DNA from: Epiperipatus broadwayi
Lineage: Eukaryota > Onychophora > Udeonychophora > Euonychophora > Peripatidae
NCBI GenBank assembly: GCA_028023455.1
Contig: JAQFVV010000548.1
Location: 203,632 to 267,631, forward strand
Direction of reading: 5' to 3'
Length of the DNA: 64,000 nt
Part shown: piece after piece, positions 48,491 to 59,228 of the stretch
Position numbering within the stretch: position 1 is the first letter of the stretch
Layout: every line of letters begins with the position of its first letter
Position numbers and translations under genes: made by a program
The notes under the pieces: generated by a model
What the model saw: the letters and a program-made list of their open reading frames with translations, nothing else
What the model was told of the DNA's origin: nothing
The model's database searches: none

Positions 48491-48659
48491 AATGAAAGAG
48501 ATAGTGAATTCTGACTCTTTTGACATTTATGTAAACAAATATATGCTTGTTCGGTGGTTTTCGTAAAACACCATCTATTGATCATAAAGACAAGCGATAG
48601 CAAGTTACATGATTATAATTTGTTTTTGTTTTTCATATATATATATATTAAAAATATAT

Positions 48660-48732
48660 ATTAAAAATAATAATTCAATAAAAATTATTTAATCAGACAA
48701 CTAATTTTTATTGAATTATTATTTTTAATATA
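48660..48732. repeat. Perfect palindrome with 14-base loop
   Basis: Arms of about 27 bases: TAATAATTCAATAAAAATTA and its complement. It abuts the 3' end of the hammerhead array and may mark its insertion or an element end. Confidence 0.75.
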
Positions 48733-48792
48733 TTACATTGCAATGATAACATTATGAACAAGTTTTGTTTTGAAATTTGATCATTTTGTGAT

Positions 48793-48797
<5 letters not shown>

Positions 48798-48862
<65 letters not shown>
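48798..48862. repeat. (AT)n microsatellite
   Basis: About 64 bp of perfect TA repeats. Confidence 0.95.
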
Positions 48863-48867
<5 letters not shown>

Positions 48868-49605
48868 AACAAACATTATGCAAATGAGTCAACTAGCCCA
48901 ACTTTTTGATATAGCAAAACATGCTTTTTTACGATTCATTGTGAAGAATTCTTCTGCTATGAAGTAATTCTTCTTTACCTTACATTTAACATCATGATTC
49001 TCAGTACAAACTAATTTTGAAGAGGCAGATTTGAACTCATGTCAGGAGACTTTTTGATGTTGTGCAAAAATTGAAGTCCATCCTGGGTTAGTATTTGACT
49101 TATTGGACCTATACTTAAGCTGTGACAACCTTAGTATCTATGGTGGCTCTAGTTTTACCATAGTATGAGACTTTCTATCCATAATGAGGGCATGCAATGT
49201 TATACTTGGACTGTGAGGTGTGATCAAAAGCTATGGTGTCTTTAGAGTTGTTAATAAGCCTATTAGTTGAAAGTGAATGTGGATAAAGTTGTTCACTTAC
49301 TGTTAAAATGATACATATCTTCCAGGATAATGATACATTTATAAGTAATAAATTTTCATTGGATAATTTTTTTCACAATTAAAAAAAAAATTGAACTAAT
49401 TATTTTCACAATAAGATAATTACAAAAACTAGACCTGCTTTAGTAGAAGGATTTTCTTTTTAATAGATTTTTTAATATGTATGACAAAAATATTGACATC
49501 AACAATGGCTTTGAGTTTTCTATTATCTGATTGTCAATGATATTTATGACCGAAGAGTTGTAGGGTGGAGTAGAACGTAGCTTGTCCATAAAAGTTTGAG
49601 ATTTG
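48863..49605. other. Non-coding stretch, nothing recognised
   Basis: Less AT-rich around 48990-49280 but closed in all frames. No motif recognised. Confidence 0.4.
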
Positions 49606-50023
49606 CTATTGTATTATAAACCAAGTACTGATTATATATATATATATATATATATGCGAAGTACTGATTATATATATATATATATATAGCTGCGAAAAGG
49701 AGTTTGCTATTAACTGAAAAGATACTTTGATTCCTCTTGGAGGCCTTAAAGGAACTGAATGGGACAAATTCCTAATGTCCACTTCATACGTTCTTGTCAT
49801 TGCAGCTGTTATTACTATGTGATTATTCATATAGTATATGAACATGGATGGGCTGCTCACTGACACGCATTAGCCAGCATAGTGAGTTTATTGGCATTTC
49901 ACCTGTGAGTTTAAGATCAAGAAACCCCATGGTCTTTCTTCTCAGTTGCCTGATAAGGCAGAATAAATCATTGTGTACATGATAAATATTTTTCCAATAC
50001 TTATATACAATTATGACAGACAA
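49606..50023 (-). other. Unassigned broken open region, possible retroelement remnant
   Basis: Two overlapping minus-strand frames. 50023-49823 contains LFCLIRQLRRKTMGFLDLKL, with an FLDLKL segment like that following the catalytic core in PLE-type reverse transcriptases, but the rest does not match. 49866-49606 contains TRTYEVDIRNLSHSVPLRPP and ends in translated (AT)n. Base composition is less AT-rich than the surroundings. I cannot name the family; a decayed retroelement is a guess. Confidence 0.3.
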
Positions 50024-50154
50024 AAATAAATCATGGTATTTATTCCCAGGAGGCTGTTAAGTCAACAACTAAGGCAGCGGTTGGTGGCCAAAAGCAGAGG
50101 GTGCTAAGAATCCCCTGATTGTGAACCCAGGCTGCCATTTGATGATGACTTTTT
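50024..50154. other. Short GC-richer spacer
   Basis: 50045-50150 (GGCAGCGGTTGGTGGCC, AATCCCCTGATTGTGAACCC) is less AT-rich than its flanks. It could be the 5' UTR of the LINE that follows. No motif. Confidence 0.3.
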
Positions 50155-51250
50155 TATTTAGGTACTTACAACTGCAGATCATTTTCAAGTAAAAAAAGAT
50201 TGCAAGAATTAGAAGAAAAACTATCTTATATTAAATGGGACCTTATTGGACTTTGTGAAGTTAGAAGAAATGGTGAAAAGACAATTGATTTATAAAGTGG
50301 CCATGTACTCTATTATAAAGGCACAAATATTGGAAATACAATTTGGAGTAGGATTCATTATAAATAAAAAGTTAAAGAACAACAGTGTGGAAATTTATGG
50401 TGTATCGGACAGAGTGGCAAGATTAGTTATACAACTTAATAGCAGTTACCAAATGCAGATAATTTAGGTTTATGCCCCAACAAGTTCTCATAGTGATGAA
50501 GTAGTAGAATATATTTATATAGAAGTACAAAAGGCTTTTGATCAGAATAATCAACATTTTAAAATTGTTATGGGAACTTTAATGCTAGAATTGATAAACA
50601 AATGAAAGATGAAAGTGCTGTAGGTAATTTTGGTTATGTAATAGAAATGAGAGAGGAAATAGAGTTGTGGAATTTGCAGAAAAAGAAAAACTTTATATTA
50701 TGAATTCTTTTTTCGAGAAAAATGTTAAAAGGAAATGGACATGGAAGCATACAAATGAAGGTACTACATAATTGGATTATATTTTGACGAATAGAAAATA
50801 CATATCTTAAGATTGTAATGTTCTTAATAAATTTAGCACAGGAAGTGATTATCGATTAGTAAGATGTAAGATACATGTTAGTGCAAAACTAAAGAGACAA
50901 AAATTATTAAAAAAACAATATTTACAGTTGACATTTCTAATCTTCAGAAACATTCTAATGGATTTAAATTAGAACTTACAAATCGGTTTCAAGTATTAGT
51001 AGATTTTGAACATGATTCAGATTTGAATGAAATTAATATGAAAATAACTGATACACTTTTAAAAACTGCAGCAAAGATACCTGGTAGAAGAAAGCAGCAA
51101 TTGAACAATAAAATTTCTACTAAGACTAGAGAATTTATGAAGAAAAGAAGAAATATAATGATATACAAAAATGATGGATTAAAAAGGATTGAATATTAAT
51201 TCGGGTAAAATGGTCAGGAAAAGAGATGAAAATGATATAAGACAAATTAA
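50155..51250 (+). pseudogene. RTE-type LINE endonuclease remains
   Basis: Plus-strand apurinic endonuclease domain of an RTE-like LINE, broken by frameshifts. Order: KRLQELEEKLSYIKWDLIGL with CEVRRNGEKTIDL (catalytic Glu). Then the frame 50246-50467: FGVGFIINKKLKNNSVEIYG and VSDRVARLVIQLNSSYQMQI, continued by QVYAPTSSHSDEVVEYIY. Then VMG and, after one missing base, FNARIDKQMKDESAVGNFGY (the usual GDFNA site). Then LYIMNSFFEKNVKRKWTWKH, LDYILTNRKYI, and FSTGSDYRLVRCKI, where the catalytic SDH has become SDY. No reverse transcriptase follows; the region ends near the foldback at 51310. Many gene catalogues carry such fragments as craniofacial development protein 2-like. Dead copy, 3'-truncated. 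Confidence 0.75.
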
Positions 51251-51309
51251 ATGCAACGATAGTGCCATTGTTATGAAAGTAATATAATTTTTTACTTCTT
51301 CTTTTTCTA

Positions 51310-51545
51310 TGTATTGATTTCTATTATAACATATCATACCATTTACACTTTTTAGACACTTTATCAATGCTTTTATTCGTATTAAACTAACAATATGTGG
51401 ATAAGTGTATTAGTTGTATAATTATATATTTGAATATTGTAGCTCTGATGATGACTGCAGGACAGTCAAAACTGTTAGTTTAATACAGATAAAGGTATTG
51501 ATAAAGTGTCTAAAAAGGTGTCAATGGTATGATATGTCATTGTTA
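51310..51545. repeat. Foldback with hammerhead-like loop
   Basis: 51325-51397 and 51470-51545 are inverted copies: ATATCATACCATTTACAC, TTTTTAGACACTTTATCAAT and GTATTAAACTAACA on the left pair with the complements on the right. The loop holds a hammerhead-like core. The right arm begins at the stem III position of that core. Confidence 0.65.
51438..51490 (+). ncRNA. Hammerhead-like motif in foldback loop, G12 lost
   Basis: CTGATGA, one extra T, stem II GACTG-CAGGA-CAGTC (5 perfect pairs), AAAA instead of GAAA, then ACT-GTT-AGT as a small hairpin stem III followed by T at position 17. Stem I is not convincing. It links the canonical cores with the U3-A8 variants, which have the same extra base before GAC...GTC. 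Confidence 0.45.
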
Positions 51546-52467
51546 TGGGTAAGAACTTCATTTAGATATTTAGTTTTATATTTTTAAAACATGTAAAATT
51601 AAGTTATAAAATGTATATCACCTGAAAGCTTACATTTATGTTAAGATTATCAATATATTATATAAAACAAAACAAAAATAATTGTAAAAATAACATGTTA
51701 AAATGGAGACCATTTTGGACCAAAGACACACCAGATCCCAATCAAAATAGACAGGAGAGGTTTTTAGATAAACAGATTCAATTCACAATTGTAATAACAT
51801 TAATTTTAACAGAATTATATATATATATATATAAATTACAATTAAGTTACAATTCTATATTTTAATGTCACTTCCATCAATACTGTGTTTTTTTCCTTAG
51901 ACATAAAATAAAATATTCAATGATCGAAACAACTTTCAATGTTAGTAATAAAGAGTGTGAAAAAATATGAACTAATGCAATATTATTAATTTAAATTTCA
52001 AAAAGAAAATTCTGAAAAATTATAATATTTTAAACTTTTCTCAACTTTCAGTCTTAATAATAAAGACTATAAAAATATTATTGTAACACAACGACTTTAA
52101 TTTAACTACATAATTATATTTCTTTTAAAAAATAGTCTTATGCATTTTAACGATTATAAAATTATTTACAAAATAAAAATTTCAAATAATTCAGGTGATT
52201 ATATATATATATATATATATATGTTGAACCATAAACAAAGATGGAAATCCACCTTTATTTTTAAAAGGAGGTTGTCGTGACAACAAATTGAGATAGTTGC
52301 TTGTTATTGATATTGGGTTTGTCTTAGTGTTGACTGATTATATATATATATATATATATATATATGAGTATGTATACACATAAAATATATATATATATGA
52401 GTATGTATACACATAAAATATAAACTTAATGCTGCAATATTTATTATTTTATTTTTAATACAGGTCA
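51546..52467. other. AT-rich spacer with short (AT)n tracts
   Basis: (AT)n at about 52200-52221 and 52340-52364, and a short tandem copy of GAGTATGTATACACATAAAA (52365 and 52398). AATAAA hexamers near 52440-52460 lie 3' of the minus-strand exon candidate below. Confidence 0.5.
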
Positions 52468-52678
52468 TTATGACTTAGAGCAATAATTAAAAGAAGAAGT
52501 ATCTTTTCCATCTTCGCAATCTTTTCTGGTATATTGATAAATTTGTCTACATGTTGCTGGAAATTGTAGCATGGGGATCACTTTGTTACATATTGTTTGA
52601 TAATCATACATGGCGTGCATATGGCATGGAATGAAAATAGTCCGTTGCATCATGTTTTTTGGACAACTCATAAGGCTT
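52468..52678 (-). CDS. Possible terminal exon of a Cys-rich secreted protein
   Basis: Minus-strand open region ending in TAA at 52468. From the Met at 52671 it encodes 67 residues with six Cys (MSC, PCH, ICN, TCR, DCE, YCS), an even number suited to disulfides. Base composition and residue use are much less AT-driven than elsewhere: CPKNMMQRTIFIPCHMHAMY, QFPATCRQIYQYTRKDCEDG. The frame stays open upstream to splice-acceptor-like sites (CTCCTAG at 52685-52679 and TTTTAAG at 52695-52689), so this is probably the last exon of a gene whose other exons lie at higher coordinates or beyond the window. AATAAA signals follow the stop. I do not recognise the family. No start-bearing signal exon was found; a hydrophobic stretch at 53008-52967 opens with GTG, not ATG. 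Confidence 0.35.
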
Positions 52679-52689
52679 CTAGGAGATCC

Positions 52690-53276
52690 TTAAAATAATA
52701 AATTAAAAAGAAATTATTTGTTGTAGTTAAAATAATCATTTTTATCAATAATAATAATAATATTTTATGTAAAAAAGATGTAATTACAAATATGATGATT
52801 TATAATTGCCCAAGCTAATATAATAAAAACAGTTAATGGTATTTAAATTCATTTCGTTAGACTTCTCCAAACCAGAATTATAGTTATAAAAATGAATAGA
52901 AATTACTCCTGTGTTGTAATATTTAATATTAAATGATGCAGTTCCCAATTTAATTTGTTTATACATTTCAAATATTAAGAGAAGTAGTAATATAAAGATA
53001 TAAAACACTATATTTATCTAGTCACAAAAGCATTCATTGTGAAAATGAAAACCGTTGTCTGATTTTTTTAATACAGAAAACAGTCTTTTGTAAACAAATT
53101 TTTAAAATAAATTATGCTGAGTACTTTATAATGCATAGAAATTATTTTTGCTATGATTTCATAGAAAATAAATTTATAGGTCGTTTGTAGGAATTGTACT
53201 AATTCAAAATTATATATATATATAAATAAAGTTTGATATCTGTATTCGTTTCACAATATATGTAATATACAAATCA
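52690..53276. other. Spacer upstream of the exon candidate
   Basis: Contains the minus-strand open stretch 53008-52784 with a Leu/Ile-rich beginning but no ATG; it might be part of an intron or an unrecognised exon. Otherwise nothing seen. Confidence 0.3.
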
Positions 53277-53316
53277 AAATATATATCAAAATACAGTACA
53301 ATTTATATAAATTATA

Positions 53317-53372
53317 TTCTTTTAGAAATACTTTCGACTATACACTTTGTAGTCTTTATCAACTATATAACG
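53317..53372 (-). ncRNA. Variant hammerhead-like motif, U3-A8 type, left arm
   Basis: Minus strand: stem I TAG/CTA at the core, core TTGATAA, one extra A, stem II GACTA/TAGTC (5 pairs), GAAA, stem III AGTATT (self-complementary with a G-T pair), T at position 17. Same layout as at 30781-30832 with different stem sequences. Confidence 0.45.
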
Positions 53373-53555
53373 TTGAATAATCAAAACGAGACAACCTTTA
53401 ACAATACCCATAGTTCAATTCAGATTTCCCACAATTCTGTTATCTTAACATTTGATGAATCACCAGTCATCAAATGTTAAGATAACAGAATTGTGGGAAA
53501 TCTGAATTGAACTATGGGTATTGTTAAAGGTTGTCTCGTTTTGATTATTCAATGT

Positions 53556-53612
53556 TATATAGTTGATAAAGACTACAAAGTGTATAGTCGAAAGTATTTC
53601 TAAAAGAATATA
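53556..53612 (+). ncRNA. Variant hammerhead-like motif, U3-A8 type, right arm
   Basis: Inverted-arm copy of 53317-53372 with an identical core, stem II, GAAA and stem III. Confidence 0.45.
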
Positions 53613-53652
53613 ATTTATATAAATTGTACTGTATTTTGATATATATATATAT

Positions 53653-54966
53653 TGTACCAGGTTCAAACTGTAGCAGATCCAACATTCTTTATTGACTAGG
53701 TTTAGCTGATTTTATACCCTATTTATAATAAATGTATAATTTTATATTATAAATATTATGTGAATGAAGTGGCACTTCGAGCAGAGGGGAGAATACTATT
53801 GATGGCAGGGCCATCAACAACATCCACAGTCAGACCAAACTATACAATGCATAACCTGATCACATTTCCAGACTGTGGCCCACCTCGACTGCTAGATTTA
53901 AACCCCTACTATCCAAACACTTTATTTATTTCAGAGTAAAGCCCAGGCACCAGCTAGTTCTAAGACTAACATGTTCAGACAGTAGGCCCATAATCCAGAG
54001 CTCAAAAAATCCCTTAACTAGCTCAGTCTATTTTTAATTCAACAACAACTTATTTCAATTGTTAATGATAAAAGAATTGACCAACAAAATTAAGCTTTAA
54101 GTTTAAAAGACAATTTATTTTAATTAACATTTATCATATTAATTTTAAATACTGGTATAAATCTTATTTAACTAACATGAGACTGGTATAAGGATCATGC
54201 ACATTCTTAATTCACACACTATAATATCATATAACAGAGCATTAAATAATATTGACATTTAAAACACACATTAATAGATCATCTATGTATGCTATATAGA
54301 GTTCATATTTCTTGACTCTCAGAGGCTTTAACTAATGCTATGGCTACTTTATAAATGAGAATAAGGAAAATGTTATTACCTAGGATTTTAGAATGTGAGA
54401 TTCTTTTTCCTGCTGTTTGCTGCTTCTAATGAAATAATTCTAACTGGTTAGATTTGAAGTTTTCTTGTGGAGGTTTATTATTCAGTGACACTATTCTTGG
54501 AGACAGTTAAATATTGATGGCGATTCTTCAAATTGTTATGCTAGCATTATCATTTCTGGGCAGATTGCTGTTTCACTGGAACTCAGGCTAGAAAACATTG
54601 TATGTTTCCAATGAACACTAGCACTGCATTTTTGGTTTTGGTTACATAATAAACTGTAATCTCAAAATGCAATGATCTAAACTGTTAAATTGACTGATTG
54701 TCCGATAAAAAAACTGGACTATTTATATTTAAGGCCTGTTGTCATTTTGATGTCTAACAGCAATATCTGTTGTTAAAATTCATGCCTTGTTGTTTATTGC
54801 ATTTCTTGAGAAAAGCATTTATTCCTGTTGTTGGAGATGTTAATTAGCAGGCATGCAAATGTGTTGTTTTTACATTTTAATTAGTAGCCATGTCTTTGTT
54901 TTTAATGATAATTTTCTATATCATTTTTTTAATATTCACTATGCATACATTTATTACATTTACCAT

Positions 54967-55005
<39 letters not shown>

Positions 55006-55450
55006 TATTAACAAGCTCACATTAATTCATCATTTACGCACATATATAATTTGCGATCATTCATTATTTAGTTTTTAAGATGACCTTTTTCCCCCTAACT
55101 TAAATAAAAGAGATTTATATTTTTAGACTTAAGTTATATTTCAACTAATAATAATAAAAAAAAAACTCTTTAACTTCTTTTAATTTTATGTAACTATGAA
55201 TTAATTGTTTCTAGCAAAACTCTTTAAACTTAAAACTTTTAGCTTGACATTTCTAAAGCAACCTTCTCCCCCCTTCTAATTAATTAATTGTAGCTTTTAT
55301 TTCAAAAGACTCTTTGACCTTTAATTTTACTTTTTTGAAAACACAAAATTCTTAAACTTTTACATACTATTTTCTTTTAATGAAAGATTTTTATTTCATT
55401 AATTTTTAGACAAAATTATTTTATATATGTGCCAATATGATCTTGGTACA
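53653..55450 (-). repeat. 3' LTR of E2 (1798 bp)
   Basis: Contains 624 bases (53898-54521) absent from the other LTR. Both edges of this block carry GAT, so a deletion between short direct repeats in the 5' LTR is the simpler explanation. A (CA)n(TA)n tract at 54967-55004 is also longer than in the partner. Confidence 0.8.
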
Positions 55451-57179
55451 TTATACCACCCTCCATTTGAAAGTAAAATGCATCATTTTTGACCATTTTA
55501 TCTCTGATAACTTTAATTACTTATTAAATCTTAAATTATTTATTGTTTTTCTAAGTTTACTTTCTAATATCTGACACTTTACATGTTAAGGGCAATCTTC
55601 AATTATACTTTTCTTATTTCGATTCTGGCAACATTGCTTACTATGATCCTATTACTGAATAGTGACCACCGGGACTTCACTTTTTTGTAACACAGTGATT
55701 ATGAATGATGCGAATGCAGAGTTTCTGGCTTACATTGACTTATTTATATTGGAAATAAAGCTTCATTAGCTGGGTTTTCTACCAGACTTTGACAAAGAAA
55801 AGGTCACTGTGAATGGCAGGATTCATCAACTGTCCAATCTGACTTACACTTTGAAATATGAAATATGGGGATTCTTTCCTGAAGAAGTGATTTATGGCTT
55901 ATGCTGGTTGTTCCCAGTGTGCATTTAAAAAGAGGAATGATCTCTGACAGTCCGTTATGGGTGTTAAATTTTATCCAGCCGACAGCTTTAACTTATCCTT
56001 ATCTAAAACTTATTTCAATACTACCCTCATTCCCTTTGATTTCAAAACCTTATACATTCCTAATATAACTTAGATTGACTTTATATTTTATTTATTTTAA
56101 CCTTACCATATTATTTTAAATTCATTCGACCAATATCTTAAACATTTATTTATATTAATTTTACAATATTATTCTGAAACATTACGAACATTATTTTAAA
56201 TATTTATTTATATTAACCTAATCTTGCATTATTATTTTTAAACCATTACTTTAACTTCTTTGTTTACTATGCATGTATTTAGAAAAATATTTTATTTTAT
56301 TATGATCTTTTATTATATGGATATTTTATTTATTTTATTTGACTTGATTACTTTAAATCATTTATTTACTTCCTTTTATTAACTTGCATATATTCAAAAA
56401 CGATTTAATTTTATTACAATTAATTCTATATTATTTTAGTATGGATATTTCACACTTATTTATTTAACTTCTTTATTAACATGCATGTACTCAGAAAAAA
56501 TTCTTACTTTATTACGATTCATTCTTTATTATTTTACTAGAGGTAGTATTATCTTGATTACTTTAAACAATTTATTTACTTCCATTTGTTAACTTGCAGT
56601 ATTCAAAACAAACTTTTATTTTATCATGCCGCTTTATTATTATTCTACAGATATATTATACTTATTTACTTAACTTGATTTTATTCTATGTATTTCCGTT
56701 ATTTTATTTATTTATTCAATCCTACAAATATTACTTTTAAATCATTAATTTGACCTATTTATTTACGAGAATTTATTCTTAATTAACATCTGCATGACAG
56801 AAAAAAAATCTTTTATTTTATGAAGCCTCCTTGTTGTTATTTTACGAAACAATTCATCATTTTAAACAGTGAAATTCTGATTCAGGCTTATCACCTACAT
56901 CAAATAATTATATTCAACTCATAGTCCATTTCTGGTTTTTATTGTTTCCATTACTATTACACCCGATTACTATCTTTTAAACTTTGTCAGGCTATTCATT
57001 CTTTTTAGCTACTATCTCTATAATATAGAGTAACTTTCCCCTCTTGTCTATTCCTTGCTTATAATTTAGTACTTCATCTCTTTCACACTTCATCCTATTT
57101 TCTGCTTCATCAATTAGAAAACTTTTATATTTAGACAAACTCTAAATTACTTCAAACTGGGAATATTTTTTCATATGGT
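55451..57179 (-). other. Remaining interior of E2, no coding recognised
   Basis: AT-rich in the middle with many TTTATT repeats. Less AT-rich at 55640-55990, near the purine tract. All minus-strand frames are closed. No pol domain. Confidence 0.5.
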
Positions 57180-57676
57180 TTCTTTTTTGTTTTAAATCTC
57201 CACTTAACACGAACCTTTAACTTAACTCTTTTAAATTTTTGTGAAAACTTTTCTATGCTATCTTCTATCTTGAACTTGTATCTCTTTTCTATTTCTTCAT
57301 CTATATCTTACCCCACACTTTCTGTCATAGCACTATCCTGTTCTACTTTAATTCCTATCTCTATTTCCACCTTCTCTGTTTCAATGCTATCTAGTTCTGC
57401 TTTAATTTCTATCTCTTCCACGACTTCAATGTCCTTACTTTCTTTAACTAAATCTACCTCTATGATATTTTAGTTTTTCTTTATCTTTCCTTATATTTCA
57501 CATCTTATTTCGCTTATTTCTGCAATGAATTCTTGCTGACCTTGCTTGAATTCTCTCTGCATTTCTTCTATCAATTCTGCTTTGAACTCTTGTTGACTTT
57601 GCCTAAATTCTTGCATCATATCCATCATCATTTTCATTGACATCTGCATCTCAGATATTTCTTTCTCTTTTTCCAT
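57180..57676 (-). pseudogene. Gag-like coiled-coil remains of E2
   Basis: From the ATG at 57676 the minus strand encodes 61 residues rich in Met, Glu and Gln, with the repeat-like QSQQEFKAELIEEMQREFKQ and QGQQEFIAEISEIRCEI, ending at 57491. After a frame change the next open region (about 57465-57180, one stop) is again acidic: EVDLVKESKDIEVVEEIEIK, then SIETEKVEIEIGIKVEQDSA. It begins about 320 bases after the primer site, the usual place of gag. No capsid motif or zinc knuckle. Similar in style to E1 4768-5052. Confidence 0.5.
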
Positions 57677-57997
57677 TTTTAAAACAATATTTAAATATGA
57701 GCTGTTTACTATTTCTTACACGGAACATACGACTGACTCCACCCCCTTGTCCTTTTCTCTACCCATTCTTAACGCCGTAACTCCACCCAAAATATCTAAC
57801 CATCTCTGATTTAACAGAATGATTTATTTTACCTAATGTAAATGTCAAAATCTCTTTTCATTTAAAGGAAAAAAAGTTTCGGTCAATTCTTTTTTTAAAA
57901 TGAAACCACTTTAAAATACATAATTTAGCTTTTCTTTAAAATTTTTATTTTCAAACAGTAACAAAACATTTAGTTAACTGTCATTCATGACAAGTTT

Positions 57998-58016
57998 GGC
58001 CCATGTTGGTATGCCA
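57998..58016 (-). other. Primer binding site of E2, diverged tRNA-Lys type
   Basis: Minus strand TGGCATACCAACATGGGCC, two bases from the LTR end, resembles TGGCACCCAACGTGGGGC with one extra base and a few changes. Confidence 0.5.
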
Positions 58017-58018
58017 AT

Positions 58019-59185
58019 TGTACCAGGTTCGAACCATCAAAGATTCAACTACTCTACACACTAGGTTTATCTGGGTTTATACCCTATTTATAATAAATTT
58101 ATAATTTTATATTATAAATATTATATGAACAAACCAGCACTTCATGCAGAGGGGAGAATACTATTGATGGCAGGGCCATCAACAATATCCACAGTCGAAC
58201 CAAGCTATGCAATGCATAACTTGATCACATTTCCAGACTGTGGCCCACCTCGACTGCTAGATGTGATTCTTCAAATTGTTATGCTAGCATTATCATTTCT
58301 GGGCAGATTGCTCTTTCACTGGAACTCAGGCTAGAGAAAATTTAATGTTTCAGATGATAACTAGCACTGAATTTTGGGTTCTGGATACATAATAAACTGT
58401 AATCTCAAAATGCACAATCTAAACTGTTATCTTGACTGTTATCTCAACTGATTGTTTGATGAAAAACTGGACTATTTATACTTAAGGCCTGTTGTCATTT
58501 TGATGTCTGCCAGCAATATCTGTTGTCGAAATTCATGCCTTGTTGTTAATTGCATTCCTCGAGATAAGCTTTTATTCCTGTTGTTGGATATGTTAATTTG
58601 CAGGTATGAAAACATGTTGTTTTTACATTTTAATTAGCAACCATTGCTGTGTTTTTAATGATAACTATCTATATCATTTTTTTAAATATTCACTACGCAT
58701 ACATTTATTACATTTACCATCGCACACATATATATATTTTATTAACAAGCTCACATTAATTCATCATTTACGCACATATATAATTTGCGATCATTCATTA
58801 TTTAGTTTTTAAGATGACCTTTTTTCCCTTAACTTAAATAAAAAGAGATTTATATTTTTAGACTTTAAGTTATATTTCAACTAATAATAATAATAAAAAA
58901 ACTCTTTAACTTCTTTTAATTTTACATACACTATGAATTAATTGTTTCTAGCAAAAATCTTCAAACTTAAAACTTTTAGTTTGATGTTTCTAAAGCAAAC
59001 CCACCTCCTCCTTCTAATTAATTAATTGTAACTTTTATTTAAAAAAACTCTTTGGCATTTAATTTTATTTTTTCGAAAACACAAAACTCTTAAACTTTTA
59101 CATCATATTTTCTTTTAACAAAAGATTTTTATTTAAATAATTTTTAGACAAAATTATTTTATATATGTGCCAATACGATCTTGGT

Positions 59186-59188
<3 letters not shown>
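58019..59188 (-). repeat. 5' LTR of E2 (1170 bp)
   Basis: Shares blocks such as GGGGAGAATACTATTGATGG, CCAGACTGTGGCCCACCTCG and GCATTATCATTTCTGGGCAG with the 3' LTR, with scattered substitutions. Lacks the 624-base block. Confidence 0.8.

Positions 59189-59226
<38 letters not shown>
59189..59226. repeat. (AT)n, insertion target of E2
   Basis: Continues the AT repeat found at 53640-53652 on the other side of E2. Confidence 0.9.

Positions 59227-59228
<2 letters not shown>

Larger units (their letters stand above)
46905..48625. mobile_element. Array of hammerhead repeats, family B (retrozyme-like)
   Basis: Five copies of one unit, two in minus (about 46905-47481) and three in plus (about 47482-48625), meeting back to back near 47481. 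The basic unit is about 410 bp: cleavage-site spacing is 409 between the minus copies, 371 in the first plus interval (a 43-base deletion) and 492 in the second (an extra copy of about 80 bases at 48024-48185). Units share CATGCTTGCAAACTGATA, AAGGTTTTTGCAATGATATA and ATTTATGTAAACAAATAT. No reverse transcriptase or other coding lies inside or beside it. Tandem units of a few hundred bases, each with a type I hammerhead and no protein, are the hallmark of animal retrozymes, mobilised as circular RNA by PLE enzymes; PLE pseudo-LTRs are the alternative origin. Confidence 0.7.
53277..53652. repeat. Near-perfect palindrome, arms about 180 bp, loop 8 bp
   Basis: Left arm 53277-53458, loop 53459-53466, right arm 53467-53652; only a rare mismatch was found by eye. 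The arms match the 3' end of the P3 PLE at 27290-27430 (ACAGAATTGTGGGA, TTTTGATTATTCAATGTTAT, AGTTGATAAAGACTACAAAG). The foldback is therefore a recently inverted PLE terminal repeat. It ends in (AT)n, into which LTR element E2 is inserted. Confidence 0.85.
53653..59188 (-). mobile_element. LTR retrotransposon E2, complete ends, no pol
   Basis: Direct repeats 53653-55450 and 58019-59188, each beginning TGTACCAGG and ending CTTGGTACA (inverted ends TGTACCA/TGGTACA), enclose 2.57 kb. On the minus strand, two bases after the 5' LTR lies a lysine-tRNA-like primer site (57998-58016). A purine-rich tract GGAGGGTGG (complement of 55456-55464) lies just before the 3' LTR, and a gag-like frame follows the primer site. 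Together these fix the minus orientation. No protease, reverse transcriptase or integrase remains in the interior, so it would depend on another element. It is inserted in (AT)n, with ATAT on both sides. The Lys primer suggests Ty3/gypsy relatives, but this is inference. Confidence 0.8.

Noticed and set aside
52784-53008. Apparent signal-peptide exon upstream of the Cys-rich exon
   Set aside because: The first codon is GTG, not ATG, an in-frame TAG lies just upstream, and no donor in it matches well. A join would be speculative.
57255-57473. 72-codon plus-strand Ser-rich open frame
   Set aside because: Antisense of the acidic gag-like region of E2, which runs on the minus strand.
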